Source of the DNA: Cheiracanthium punctorium
Taxonomy: Eukaryota; Arthropoda; Arachnida; Araneae; Cheiracanthiidae
Direction of reading: 5' to 3'
Assembly: GCA_038373885.1 (NCBI GenBank)
Contig: JAWZYV010011905.1
Location: 62,001-126,000, forward strand
Length of the DNA: 64,000 nucleotides
Shown in pieces: positions 22,966-36,034 of the stretch (position 1 is its first letter; every line of letters starts with the position of its first letter). The notes beneath the pieces are model-generated. The model was not told where the DNA came from, made no database searches, and was given only the letters and a program-made list of their open reading frames with translations. The position numbers and the translations under genes are program-made.

Positions 22966-24382
22966 AAACATACAAACTACTCTACAATGTTTATTTCTTT
23001 ACGTACTTTTACCATCATACACATCTCATAAAAGCAAGTGCAATCGATTTTCTGATACATTTCCAAGTATAATTTACAAAAGCTACATATGAAAGTGAAT
23101 ATTTGACAGTGGAGCGCACTTTAAACATTAATTTTCACAAGAACCAGAATGGCACATGATTTGAGAGCATTAATTATAACCTGACTTCCAGAATCAAATA
23201 ATGCAAGAGATGAAAGTGAGCATGAACAGGGTCATCGTTTAATTTCTCATGTGCTAATGACATCTGCATAATACTGCTCACGAAATTCTAAATTTAGGTG
23301 TGCTTGCATGTAGTATTTTCCTTCTAGAGTTTCAAGTATTTTGCATTTCGTAGAATTGAACAAATATAGCTGATGTGCACAAAGACCTACTTTCTCGCTA
23401 TTTTATAGGCGTTTTCTTATTTCATGAATTGCTCGTCAATTGAAATTAAAAAAAAAATAGTCAATTTGATATATTTAAGCTAAAATTTACTTACTATTAT
23501 TTTCAGACGAAATTTCTTTTTCTGTGGTTAGGGTGCATTTTCTATTTACAGACCTCTGGTGCACTCTAAAATCGTGCTACCACACTTAGTTGACTTCGAA
23601 ACTATTCCGTGTAGAGAAAAATTGAAATTACCGACTTAGATGTTGTTTGTTTATTTTATTTCATGTTCCATGAAAGGAAAGTTGTTTATTAAGCTTTAAA
23701 GTGGATTAAAAATGTTGTTCATTGAGGTTCTCGGAATAAATTATAGATGGCAGCATTCGAATTAATGTTTTTCTTATCGATTATGGGAGTAGTGCTTTGT
23801 TGTAAAATCTGATAGAGTATTCGGCTGTCAGTAATTCGAATAGAACTAGGGTTTTTATTAGTCACTAGTAGATAAAATATGTTGTGGAGGCAATTACAAC
23901 AGGCGTTCGATTTATTTTACACTATGATTTTTGTTTTACGTATCCATGATCATCTGAGGTATATGTCGTGAATGACTACATTATACATCGCATAGCGTAC
24001 CCAACGTACCCAATACTATTTCATACGATTCAACATCTACCATGAAACAATTCTACATCTGCACCATGCTTTGTCAAAATTTTATTTAATTAAAGAAACA
24101 TGCCTTCTGAGAATTTACATCTATCAATTCTTGTATCTGTAGGGTAATTACGTTAGAGATAGACCTACGTCAGAGATCACCAGTCGAAATATTTTTGGAC
24201 ATTTCGTTTATCTGAACAGGCTGCGGTTAGTTCACTTCGAATGGCATTCGGGAGCAACGCATAAACAGAAACCTTAATGAAAATTTAATAAAACTTAATT
24301 AAATTAGCTTTGATTTTACATAGTACTGCTAAACATTTAGTGTAGGATCATATATTATTCGAAAATACTATATTTAGTCCAG

Positions 24383-24660
24383 CAGTGCCCCAGTCCCTAA
24401 ACTCCGTTCCCGTAAGAACACAGAAAGTGAAGCAGCGACCTACTCGGCCAGTGCTTGGGAGGGTGAACTCCTCTCTCAGTTGGACTGTTTTTGGAACTTA
24501 TATACTAATGGTGGCTGGTGCACATAAAATCCGTCGCTATTCCAATGTCGTCCATACTCAAATGATACCTCTGGTGGGGGGGGGGGTGCTGATTTCAGGT
24601 GGTTAGTCCCTCATCTGGAATTGTTCAAAATTAGTGACCAGCAGACAGAAGTCCAAATCC
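24383..24660. repeat. Unclassified dispersed repeat family C, copy 2
   Basis: Partner of 17899-18285. It contains a poly(G) run near 24577-24586. A frame across it (24385-24606) is incidental. Confidence 0.55.
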
Positions 24661-24956
24661 CTCGAGAACAGTGGCACCTATTTTCCATGCACAGAGCAAT
24701 AGTCTATCCATGAACACGAGAACATAAAGAACAACATTACAGAAAAACACACTTAAAATTTTCTCAAATTTTACCTTCGAAAGCACCTGCAATACCTTTA
24801 ACTAACTGGTTCAAAGTTTTTTACAAATATGCGGAAACAATATAGAAGGAAAAATCTTCTATCATAAAAATTTAAAAATCCCCGATTTTTCTGCTATTTT
24901 ATGGCTATATTTGCTATGTTATTTGAATTTTCTTCTGACGAAAGCAGTCTAACGCG

Positions 24957-25200
24957 CACTAGGCAGGTGTGTGATGCAGTAAAAACGTACATCCCAGGTG
25001 TTATCACCCTCTTGCAGACCACGAACGACAGCAATCTCGGGAACGCCGAATTCATTTTTGTGAAAAAGATGCAAAATTGATCCAAATTTCGTTTGTATTG
25101 CTTCCCCGTTCGTCCCCCTCACTTCTTCATCCACCCAAAATTGTTCCGCGTAGATTTGGACATGTGCTGCTTTAGGTTCGGTGCCCGTCCCCAGTATTGT
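24957..25200 (-). other. Unrecognised open frame, possible gene or repeat fragment
   Basis: The minus strand is open for about 80 codons between a stop near 25198 and one at 24957, in a locally more GC-rich segment. Visible peptide stretches are AAHVQIYAEQFWVDEE and GVPEIAVVRGLQEGDNTWDV. The composition looks protein-like (aromatic and charged residues mixed, no low complexity), but I do not recognise the family. An ATG occurs inside it at 25134. It could be an exon, a transposon fragment or chance. No splice sites were convincingly placed. Confidence 0.25.
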
Positions 25201-25349
25201 GTTCTAGCTCACAAAAACGTCAATTTGGCAGGTAAGTCGCCAATTTTGGCGATAGAGATACCGATTTATAGTCGCCAGAAATCATTCTACGATCAGGCGA
25301 CCGCTAATCCCCAGCTTTATATTCAACATGTAATTATGTGCATATATTG

Positions 25350-28300
25350 AAAAATAAGTTAAAGGAAATAGTTAAGACGTGAAAAGGGAAGGGGAACGGC
25401 AAATGCAACACTGCTCATCTCTTCCGTATTGCTATGACCGACTTATTTGTGGATGTAATGGCCAATCGTCTTTTTTTTCTTTCTTACATCAGACTTTGTC
25501 TGATGTTGAATTTCAGAACACTGATTTCGGATAATTATAATGAAATGTTTAATCATGCAACACATAAGTATATTTCATTTTGTTTCACTTTAAAAAATGA
25601 TTGCCAACTCTAACGAAATTACTCTAATTCACACAGAAAAATATTAGGGACTAATTTTAGTTTATCAGAATCTAAAAATTCGTGGAATTATTTTACTCTA
25701 TACTTAATTTGTACTTCAAACTTAATTTGTACTCATTTGTACTTCAAAGACATTTTTCAAACTAATTGTGTTTTTAATGCATTTTTAAACTCGTGGCATC
25801 AAATGTTGTAAATATGACTTACTATATACAAACAGAATTCTTGAAATCAGAGAACGGACTCACATTTGGTAGTGCATGCGACATACATGTAGGTGGGATT
25901 TTAAAAATAGCCTATTTCCCTGTACCCAATATTTTTAACATATTTTGTGCCAGATTACAAGTCGATCTGTCCAACAATGGGAATTTTATTACATTTTTCT
26001 AAATAAAACTTTTCATAAGTCGCAAACATTGCAAATCAGTACGTTAGAAAATAAAGCTATCACGCATATGCTACAGTTTTTAATTTTCCAACCCAAATAA
26101 AGCAATTTCTTCAAGTTACATTTAATTTCATAAAGAATTTTATTTTGTTCCTAGTGTAAATTGATACAAAGTATTCATGGATTTACAAGCATGAGTACTT
26201 CGCATCTACTTATATTAGATTTCTTTGATGAAGCAATATTTTTTGTCTATGTGACACACATAAATGTGCATTATGTGTGTATTATGTGTCACCATTTTTG
26301 CCTACACTTTCTGCATTTCGTTCACGACATTTCACGTGTATAATTGAGACTCAAATACAGCTTGTCCACTTTTGTTTTAAGATATTGGGTCGTACCCAAA
26401 CACAATTTACTTTCTATATCACATTACTTTAAATATTAAAAACCTTTAATTTTCATTTGCTGCAAATTTAAGTGCAATTTATATGTGTAAATTAATTGTA
26501 ATTCCTAATACAATATAAACTTATAATTTAAGAATAAGCTTTATGAATAGTATACGTAATACTTTCGAAAAATTTAATTAAAAGTATAAAGGTTTCGTTT
26601 TTTTTGTTGTTCGATATCGTGATTGTTTTTCCCTGGGCATATAATTTCATTCCTCTATATTTAAAATTGAGTGATAAGTGATTGGAATTGTATAGAAATA
26701 TTTAACTACTGAATATAATTGTGCATAGAACTGTAGTATTTCACATCTTTCCCTTAACATTTGATTTTAACTGATTGGTTGATTTCTTCAAAACTATTGA
26801 TTAAAACTCAACAAAAGTTATTCTAGCGGGGTTTATAGCATGCTCAGTCTAATAATATGAAAATTTACGTATATTCTTATTTATTATTGTTTGAAATGTG
26901 ATTCAGTCGTTTATAATTGAAAATAATTAATATTCACCAAATGTTGCTTTTATATATTTTAATTTTTTTAACAAAATTTTATTTTAAAGATTATTTTAAA
27001 ACTTTTGTCTGAAATTGAAATTTATTTTTGAAAATGAGTAACATTATCATTGTGATTTATAAAGCAGAGAATATTTTTTTTTCAAATTTGTTATAAAATA
27101 TCATTTTGATCTCCATTGAAAATTTAAATGCAAATTTGAAATAAAAAGTTAAATTGCCTATGACTTTTAAAAATTTTGCTTTTGCAGAGAGATAAACCCA
27201 TGTATTATAGATAGATAATCTCCCCGAGACAAAATTTACTTTGCACAATGATGTAACTAAAGCTATACCTTTCGCCTGTGAGTCAAACACGACTGAAAAT
27301 ATCGCTGAGTTTCGAATATTTTTTTTTCCGAGGAGAGCATTTAAATATAAATGTAATTTATTTTAAGACTACACATTTCTATAGCAATACTGTTTTGTAG
27401 TGCTAATCAATATGGATTTAAAACCATTGGTTAATGTATATTTAGATATGGATATGTTTTAAATTCAGGTAAGCAAAATAAGCCGAAAATAAATGAACTA
27501 GCGATTTTCTTTCACATTAGCAATTTGAAATTACTGGAAACACTCAAGTTAGACAATAAGCGTCAAAAGGAATGTGTTTTCCCCATTAGTTTTAAAGATT
27601 TGTTTAATATTTTTTTGTTTAAAAGTTTATATTATGAATATCATTTACATTTATTAGCCAAGCTCTAAAATGTATTAGAATATACTATGATGATACTATC
27701 TTTAAAAAACTTCACAATTCTTAGGAAAGCTAATTTACCTAAGTGCACTACTTAAGAAAGAATTCCTTTTAAATTCTTGTTCTTAACATTTTTCTGTATC
27801 TAATTTTGGTTAGAGATCTTTCTAATGACTCTTGTGTTTGATGAACTGGATGAAAATCTTATCGGATTGGCATGATTGCAGAATGTGGCTTCTAAGTAGG
27901 ATTTTCTGTATCCCCTGGAAACAGAATTCAGGCTTTTAGAATTTCGGCAGGAATAAAATTAGAGAGATAAGCCTGTCCACTGATAATTCTCATGACTTTT
28001 TTAAAAGTATAATTTCCTTAGAAGTGATTTTTCTAAATTTTTCAGTGTGACGTCCAAATTTGTTCTTAAGATTACATTTCAAGCAAAAAAGCTTTTGTAG
28101 TTTTACCTAGCTATCATTACCATGATGTTTTTGCAAATTGATTTACTTGGTAGAAAAAAAAAATACAAGCAAAACTCAAAAATAATCAATTATGTTTTGC
28201 ATTGATGTTTCAGACCATTATTTCACTGGTTTACCCATTTATCTTTCAGAATTAGAATTTTTTTTAAAAATTTGAAAATAATGTATGGTGACAGATATGG

Positions 28301-28820
28301 CATCAATGTCCGGAAAGCTATACTTAACTATCAAAAATCTAGTATTTTTCTTAAAACCTTTTAAGAACCTTTTCATAATGTAGTTTATTTCTAGTCAGGA
28401 CAAACATTTTAGTTTACACGCCGCAATTCTGTGTTAGCCCGGTTTATGTTCTATAATTCGGACAGCTATATTTCAGTATCTCCCGATTTCTTTTAAAAAA
28501 TAGTATGTTTATTAATCTGTTGTTTTACTACTGGAAACTGTCTGATAAAACCATGATAAAAAGAAAAATCGTTTAAAGTTTTTCATACCTTGTAAATATA
28601 CATATATTTTACACGTGGACAGCAAATGACACCGAATTTTTAAAATGACCCATATAGGATATCCGTATAGTCTTTTTACATATTACGCATACAGCCGTTT
28701 ATTAACAATATGAGTATACCAGATTGAACTGTCGCATTTATCAAGATTGGCAGCATATAAAAAAAGTAAGTAGTAGGTCTAAGAAGTAGGAAGTAGGCAT
28801 CAGTAATTTGACAAACAAGG
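25350..28820. other. AT-rich stretch, nothing recognised
   Basis: Mostly A/T-rich DNA. A weak hairpin of TGTGTCAC type lies near 26250-26290. No gene or element ends found. Confidence 0.5.
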
Positions 28821-28825
28821 AAAAG

Positions 28826-28945
28826 GAAAACATTCAAAAAGAAACTGGTATTTAAAAGATGAAAAAATTAAAACTTTGCAAAATAACACACATGAAAGGT
28901 AATTATCAATCAGCTTGATAAGTACCTATTACGTGTGTTGTTTTA
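28826..28945. repeat. Dispersed repeat, copy 2 of 3, with terminal hairpin
   Basis: Matches 4764-4900 (AAAGAAACTGG, TTAAAACTTTG, ACACACATGAAAGGTA). The right half folds back on itself: AACACACATGAAAGGTAATT against AATAGGTACTTATCAA-type sequence on the opposite arm (28890-28943). Confidence 0.45.
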
Positions 28946-29179
28946 CTGCCTTTTAATTATTTCATCACCAATTTCAATTAAGCATTGTTAAAATGTGCAT
29001 TTTTAAAGTATGCAGTTATTAACAAAAAATATACGAGCAAATATACAGACATTCTCAAGAAACCAGATCTTTAGTTTTCTGCTAATCAACTCACATAAGC
29101 AAAGTTTTTTCTATTATTACAATTAACAGGACTTGTATTTATATTATTTATAAGACTTGCACTTATAAGATCATTTATA

Positions 29180-29622
29180 AATAGGGTGATTCTCTACTAG
29201 ACTGAAAAACTTGGAGGGGGTGTAGGGGGTACAGAAACCATTATGAAACACATAGCAATGTGGGTTCGGAAACGTCATCTTCATGTACCTGTTAATAATA
29301 ACTTTAGAAGAAGTGTTCAAGTGATGGTAAACTTTCGGACCATTGTTTTTTCAAAAACTAATCCCTCTTTCACCGATTGCACTTGAAAAAAGTAGTTATT
29401 TCAGAATTTTTTCTTTCATTTGATGAAATTGTCTGAGGAGAGCAGATTGTTTATGAAACCTGGTTAAGAAAATAGATGCACACTTTAACACTTCTTCCAA
29501 AGTGATTATTAGAGGGTACATGAAGACGACGTTTCCGACCTCGCATTGCTATGTGATTCTAAACCGTCTCTGTCCCCCTACAACCCTTGCAAGTTTGTCA
29601 GTCTGGTAGCGGATCACCCTGT
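29180..29622. mobile_element. MITE with ~115-bp inverted arms, copy 1
   Basis: The left arm (AGGGTGATTCTCTACTAGAC..., CACATAGCAATG, CGGAAACGTC.TCTTCATGTA) is the reverse complement of the right arm ending at 29622 (...GCGGATCACCCTGTA). The ends resemble TACAGGGTGAT. The interior is short and non-coding. A second copy lies at 61824-62200. Confidence 0.8.
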
Positions 29623-30814
29623 ACATACTATTAAAAATTTAATATGTATATTTTGTAAGACTGAAGGTTTTTATTTTAATTAACGAAAAGAAGTTACCCA
29701 GAGTACACCAAGAAAAAAGTTTTGAATATGAATTTGTAAAATTAGCAAACAAAATATCACTTCAATAGTAATTAAATAGAGAAATAACGTAAATCTTGCA
29801 CGTACATATCTCCTTAACTGTTCAAACTAAGTGGTTTATCATGGAATCAACAACGTCATTACTCTTCTTTATTCCTAAATATGAAAGAATTTTAAATAAA
29901 AATACTCCCTGAGATTTTCCAAAAGGCCACTCTAGATGGAATTCTGTCGGTGAAAAAACCCATCATTCAAAATATCACGCTTCCGTGAAATTTTCATATT
30001 GAAAATTTCATAGGTTTTTGGTTCAAAAATGAAATATTGTACTTTAACTTCAATGTAGAAGTTGGAAGATTTCACATTAGAGGAGAGGATAAAAAATAAC
30101 AGAATTCTGAATACTTTATAACTCTCTATTCTAAGGGAAAATATGTTTAAAATTTTCATTTATAGCATAACTGAAAGTTGTAAAAAATTTAGTCTATTTT
30201 CCCCATCTATTTCCACATATTACACTGTGACGCCTCAACATGTCAGCATACTGTTCACATTAACTTTGTGACTTCACGTGTAAGTGGTTACAAAGAAGTT
30301 CTGACAACGGGTTAGATTTTGTGGACGGCATCATGGACGACAAAGCGACTTAATGAACTTCTCTGCAAGTCATTTTTGTCACACATTGACTTCACATTGA
30401 CATCAATTATTGATTACACTGACACGTTACATATTTTACTCACGTCACAGAAAAATGGCGTGCATTTATATCACATTTGTGATACGAGGACGTAAAGAAA
30501 ACTAACGTCACCACAATGTCACTACTAATGTCATATGATTGTTGTATCGGTAATTACACAGTACAGTCTAAATATAAATAAAAATCCAAATATAATTATA
30601 TCATAATATCTTATAGATTTTCAGGTTTAATCTATAGAATATTTTTAGTGGTATATAATATGTTACGTTTGCATAATAACATGTTGCATACATATTTATA
30701 TCATTGGAAACATTAGCAATTGACCAGATTGGGAACACATATTTGGAGCACATTTGAGAACAGATTGGGAACACTGGTGAAATCATTGATTTCTTTGTTA
30801 CAACGATATTGTTA

Positions 30815-30895
30815 TGAGCGAGTAGCCTGAACGGTATAGCATCGGCCTCGAGATCGGGAGGTCCGGGGTTCGAATCCCGCACTGATAAGTGAGAA
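30815..30895 (+). repeat. tRNA-derived SINE head
   Basis: TAGCCTGAACGGTATAGCA is A-box-like and GGTTCGAATCC is a consensus B box at normal tRNA spacing. An anticodon-like stem CCTC/GAGG lies between them. The T stem is imperfect and no acceptor stem forms, so I call it a SINE promoter head rather than a functional tRNA gene. The sequence to about 31290 repeats a CAAATGRCAGCACTAAA motif. Confidence 0.6.
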
Positions 30896-31381
30896 AAAAC
30901 CAAGTCCACAAATTAATTCTAAAATTCTATAACAAATGGCAGCACTAAATTATAGTAATAAACTAAAATTCATTAATTAAATCATTCATTAACATCAGTT
31001 CCAAATTCTGAAAAATTCTAATTCCAAAACTAAAAACGTAGTTTCTAAACATAACACCAGATTGCAGCACTAAAAATTCAATAACAAATGACAGCACTAA
31101 AATTAATTAATTAATAATTAAATAAAATAACTAATGTAAATTAAAAGCTGTCCTAATCGAAACATAGCAGACCCCAAATCCAGCAAAAATACAACTCAAC
31201 CATTCAGGAGGGAAACAACTCAACTCCACTCCTTACGTCACTTCCGGCTACGCCCTTGATGACGTCACTTCCGCCGCACCAGCACCTGCTCTTACTTTTT
31301 AGAAAGTGTTCTCAAATGTAATCCTAAAAGCATTCCTTAAAGTGTGCTAAAAAGGATGACAAAATAAGTGACCTAAAAAGT

Positions 31382-31638
31382 ATTCTGAAATGGGTTCCAA
31401 TCAGTGTTCCAAAAAGTGTTCTCAAAAAGGGGACAAAATAAGTGTTCCAAAAAGTGCTCTGAAATGGGTTACAAAAAGTGTTCTACAATGTGTTCCCAAA
31501 AATTGTTCTCAAAAAGGGGACAAGTAAGTGTTCCGAAATCTGTTCCAAAGAGTGTTCTAAAAAGTACTCTGAAATGTGCTTTTAAAAGTGTTCTCAAAAA
31601 GGGGACAAAATAAGTGTTCCAAAGAGTGTTCTAAAATG
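31382..31638 (+). repeat. 12-bp minisatellite with higher-order periodicity
   Basis: Built of 12-bp units such as GTGTTCCAAAAA and GTACTCTGAAAT. A longer unit, CTCAAAAAGGGGACAAA, recurs at about 31421, 31508 and 31593, giving an ~86-bp higher-order period. Because 12 is divisible by 3, the array stays open as a 69-codon repeat frame (31404-31613), but there is no sign that it is a gene. Confidence 0.8.
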
Positions 31639-31649
31639 TTTCAAAGATT

Positions 31650-34600
31650 TGCAGTGTACATATGGTTGAATCTATCGACTCGGTGGGACAGCTATCACTG
31701 TTTAATACTGTCAGATCTCTATTAATTTTTATATGTAAATTCATGTCTGCTTTTACGTATATTTACGTTAAAGTTTTAAAACAAAAACGCCGAAAGACTT
31801 GAAATTTTGAATGGATTTACTATTTAAAGGCTGGTTTTCCGAAGACCATACGAAGTAAATCGTATCACAATTTAAATATTTAAAGTAAGTTGTTTTATTT
31901 TTTCTTCTTTCAGATGCGGTCTAGTAAATATTTGAAAACAAAATAAAAATACTACCTTTTTAAACCTGAAAATATAGAGTAAAATGTATAGATATCGTTT
32001 GATAAAGAAAATAAGAATTAAAAAAACATGGATTTTAGAAACATAGTGTTTGCAAATGAAGAAATATGCAAAACATAAAGTACTCTTACTTTTCAAAAGA
32101 ATCCGATGAACGGTTGTAAACAAACTATTTCAGAATTTGTTAAAAATTAGAATAGATTTTCTATTATAGATTTGAGTAATTTTATTACATGAACTTCAAA
32201 TCTCGAAACTTTTTTATTATAAGATTACTGGAAAAACAAAGCATTTTCATAAGGCTAATTATTGATAGTTTCTCCCCTTGGAATAATTTTAACAGACTGC
32301 ATTAAATAGAATTAAACTGCGTAATTCAACCAAAAAGAAAGCAAACAATTCCTAACCACAAAATAGTAATTAAGTGCATGATTAAAAGAAAAAACGAACA
32401 ATTTTTTAAACGGCATTTATTTTTAATGAAGTTTATTATGCATCTTCAATTCCCGTTATGAGATGATTGTCTTTATTCTCTAGATATTTTTTAATGTCAA
32501 ATAAAATAAGTGTTGTGCTACGGTGATAAAAGGATAACGGTTCTTTTTTTTTTCCCTCCATAAAATTGGAATGGAGCCAAGCTACCAGCTTTTTCTCTCA
32601 CAGCTGGCAACATAAAGTTATAAATACCTAAGAGATAAAAAGTTTTTTTTTTCTCTCTTTGGATGCATGTATCATACATTCTATCTCAATCGTGTAGCTT
32701 GTTGAAAGTAATTAGTGCATGATCATACTAGTTAGTGTATTGAATGCAGTGTGTAATCAAAATTAAAAGGTAAATTGATGTGAACTAAGGCTTAATTTAT
32801 GAGGGATACACTGGGTAGTAGTAAACATTTAGTAATTAATGGTTTTCAATGGAAATTGTAGCACTTAAAGCACGTTTTATGATGTAACTAAAATTTTATT
32901 TTTTCATGATAAATCTAAAAGATAATAAGATACGATAGATATTCAAAGGTTTATGCAACAAAAATATTTTTTTTTCGTATAAATAATAACCCGCCTAATT
33001 TCGATAAAGTGCTTACTATAAATACTTTAAGAAACAAAATTACGAAATAATGATATTTTCTTTAAAGCTAATGATTCTTTCTATTGCGTACATATTTCTG
33101 CGAAACAATACCATTGCAGAAATATTTCAGTAATTCTGAGTATTTTAGTGAATTATTATACAGAAAGTATAAGAAAAAAAAAACAATTTTGTGCGTTTAC
33201 ATTTATCTTTAACTTATTTGAATGAAAATTTCTTAAACTAAGATAGATTACTTATTACTCAACATGTGGAAAACAATTTACGCTTAAAACTTAAGTAGTG
33301 ATAACAAACAATTTGATAATTTTAGAAATTCTCTCAATAGTCCGAATGCAATTCTTTGAGTTCAAAATGTATTAAATTTAAAACGTGTTCTAATGTAAAC
33401 ACATTTATTAAAATTACCACGGGCGTTTTACATTGGTTTAGTTCCAGGTTGGTTAAAGCTTACACTGTACACATGGCATTGCGCAACTCATAGTGTCGAA
33501 ATATCGCGGCAGTCATTAATAGTTTCTAAGGGACCCCACTATTCAAAATTTCTATCGACTCTTGATTAGGATACACAATTTAAAGAGATTTCCGTGAAGA
33601 TAGCAGGGAGTTTTAAATGGAAATTAATTGTCCCATTTCGTGCTTCAAACTATGATAATTTAGTCACTTGAACTTCTGTTTCTTTAATTTATAACATTGA
33701 CTATTTAGTACAAATTTTATCATTTGAAAGTAAATTTTCATAGTGAATTCTTCAGAAATTTTTTTGAAATAACGCTGAAATTTTTTTCGTGTCGCAATAA
33801 GTATAATAATATATCGGGTGCAAAATGAAAAAAAAAAAAGTAACATACTTTCAGGGAATCCGTTAGTGAATTTCTGATTTATTAATAATAAAATTTTATT
33901 TTTACATGTATAGCGACAAACTGAAGTGAATAGAAAAAAAATTCCATTGGCTATTAGTCTATTATCATTATTTTTTCACTAAACGAATCGTCAAGTCGAA
34001 ACTTTTTAAGAACTTAGAACATTTTTTTTTCTTTTATGATGCCTTTTACCACAAGAAGCTCTAGAAAATAGTTTTTTTCCTGAATAAGACTTTCTTATTT
34101 AGTCAAGTAAAACATTTCTTGAATATACATGTCCTTTTATCATGTATCTGTTTGTATAGCAAGCGAAAAACAAACAAACTTTGGACCAAGTATTCAGAAG
34201 CCGATCAAGTGGATAATCGTTTTTTCTCATGGTCTATTTGGATAAAGCATTTTCATTATACTCGTGTAGCATTGTGTATTTGACAAAATATCTCACAAAC
34301 AGAATTATTTATTTAAGGTTTTTTTGGGATCTTGATACTTTTATGATATAAGAGCTGTCTAGAAGGTATAGTATCCTAAAAAACCTAAGATATTTAACTA
34401 AATACATTTTTTAGTAAATGAGTAACGTTTTTAAAGTTTCATTTTACTTACTGAATTTGAAATTTTTATACCTAAGTAAAAATAAGGTTCTACTTTATGG
34501 TTATGCAATCCCACAATCCTGTACTTTCAACGGTACAAAAGTGTAGCTGAAAACCTTTTAAGAATACACTTTGTTATATTGCTACTCAGCTTGCACCAAA

Positions 34601-34650
34601 GAACCAGAAAAATATTGTATAAAGGAAATGGAGACTACGGCGTTATCTAC
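31650..34650. other. AT-rich stretch, nothing recognised
   Basis: No coding motifs, inverted ends or promoter-like features that I can support. Confidence 0.5.
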
Positions 34651-34654
34651 GCAA

Positions 34655-34860
34655 GTGATCTAGGCCGGGATTGCCCACCTTGGGGGACTTTTTAAGGGGT
34701 CCCAACCCATATTCATGTGAAGTTTCGGAGAAAACCACGGAAAATTCCGAGCGCTTAGGCCTGCGGACGCGAACTGGTTTTGAACCAGGCACCTTCCCTC
34801 TCCCAATTCAAAGCGCTAGTGCTACGCCACTGGTCGGGCAATTTCAAAGAGGAATAGACT
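34655..34860 (-). repeat. tRNA-derived SINE, family B, fullest copy
   Basis: On the minus strand the head reads CCAGTGGCGTAGCACTAGCG (A-box region) and GGTTCAAAACC (B box). It is followed by a body containing GCCTAAGCGCTCGG, GGTTTTCTCCGAA and GGGACCCCTTAAAAAGTCCC. Three other partial copies are in the window. Confidence 0.7.
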
Positions 34861-35199
34861 GAATTGATCGATGTTAATTGATTATAATGGTAATTGAAAT
34901 TTCAAATAGTATTCACCTCTTAGTACTCTTTAACTGATGTTTACTTTTCCATTTTTTTATTATAATTGTAAATGCAAATATGATATAAATAAGTATCTTA
35001 ATGACAAATGTATGTACACTTTTATACTGTAAAATAGTCTGAATTTTTTTTAATAAAAATTCAATTTACTATTCAAATTAAATCCCTACATATGCATCCA
35101 AAAATATCATAGTGCATTGTATTCAACATCTATGGGGGAATTGTTGATGGCCGTTCAAGAACTTTCCCTCGGCCGTTTTACAGTACGTTTAGTGGGTTA

Positions 35200-35750
35200 A
35201 AAATCCATGAGTCACACAGAAGTCTGAAAAAACACAGAGAAACGACTTGAATTCTGTAAAAAGCTACGCTTTATTGTAGGTATCAGCAAAAACAGTTTTT
35301 AAATGAAATACGTTCTATTTCATACAGTACACTACTTCAATAAAAGTAACACCAGGAACAGATCTAATCGTTCCGGCTACACGGCGTGCCGGAGTCCCAT
35401 AATTAATCGGAAAAAGCTTTCTCTGACGGAGTGATATCAAGAAGTGTACTCAAAACTTTTTACAAAAAACGGCCAGCTTTTTACAGCTTGGGGTGTAAAA
35501 GAGGAGCCATTCATAAGTCGCTGTCCACGTGACAAAAACTGTCCGGTAGGCGTAATAAATATAAAAATTTGAAACAAACGGATTAAATGCATATCGCCAA
35601 GGTAGAAGTGCCGGAATTTGGTGAACGTCATGCCAAAAGCCTACAGCCCCGTTAGAACTGAGACCACGTCGACAGGCCGGCACCAAGAACTTAAGACAGC
35701 AAACGCTAAAGCGAAATTAATTTAGAAGAGAAACCGCAAACGCGAACAAT
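35200..35750 (-). repeat. GC-richer unclassified segment, possible solo LTR
   Basis: Less AT-rich than the flanks. On the minus strand it has an AATAAAGCG signal near 35275 followed by a T-rich tail (GTGTTTTTTCAGACTTCTG), and upstream GC-rich blocks (CCGGCCTGTCGACGTGG). This is reminiscent of an LTR U3-R-U5 arrangement, but TG/CA ends, a second LTR and a target duplication were not found. The overlapping minus-strand frames at 35437-35686 show no known motif. Confidence 0.25.
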
Positions 35751-36019
35751 AAAAACAAACGCCCATTTATCAAGCAGAAAAGCAAAGTGGAGAGAGAAAT
35801 TAATACTGAATATTTGATTTTAGAAAGACAAAATAAAAGAGCATTATTTTAGACTCGAAAAATATGTGAACTTCGACACAACATCAGTTCAACATAACAA
35901 TTTATTTTAGGTGTAACAGCCAATCATGTATTAGCCTTTTACAGACCGAATTCAGATTCAGACATAATCTAAATTTTTTTTTATTCATTATTTTTCTTCG
36001 AATGTGTGTTAAAGGATAT

Positions 36020-36034
36020 CGGGGGGGGGGGGGG
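36020..36034. repeat. Poly(G) tract
   Basis: An uninterrupted G run, unusual in this AT-rich DNA. Shorter G runs occur near 11168, 24577, 52971 and 54061. Confidence 0.9.

Noticed and set aside
30815..30895. Functional tRNA gene
   Set aside because: A and B boxes are present, but the T stem is imperfect and no acceptor stem forms, so a SINE head is more likely.
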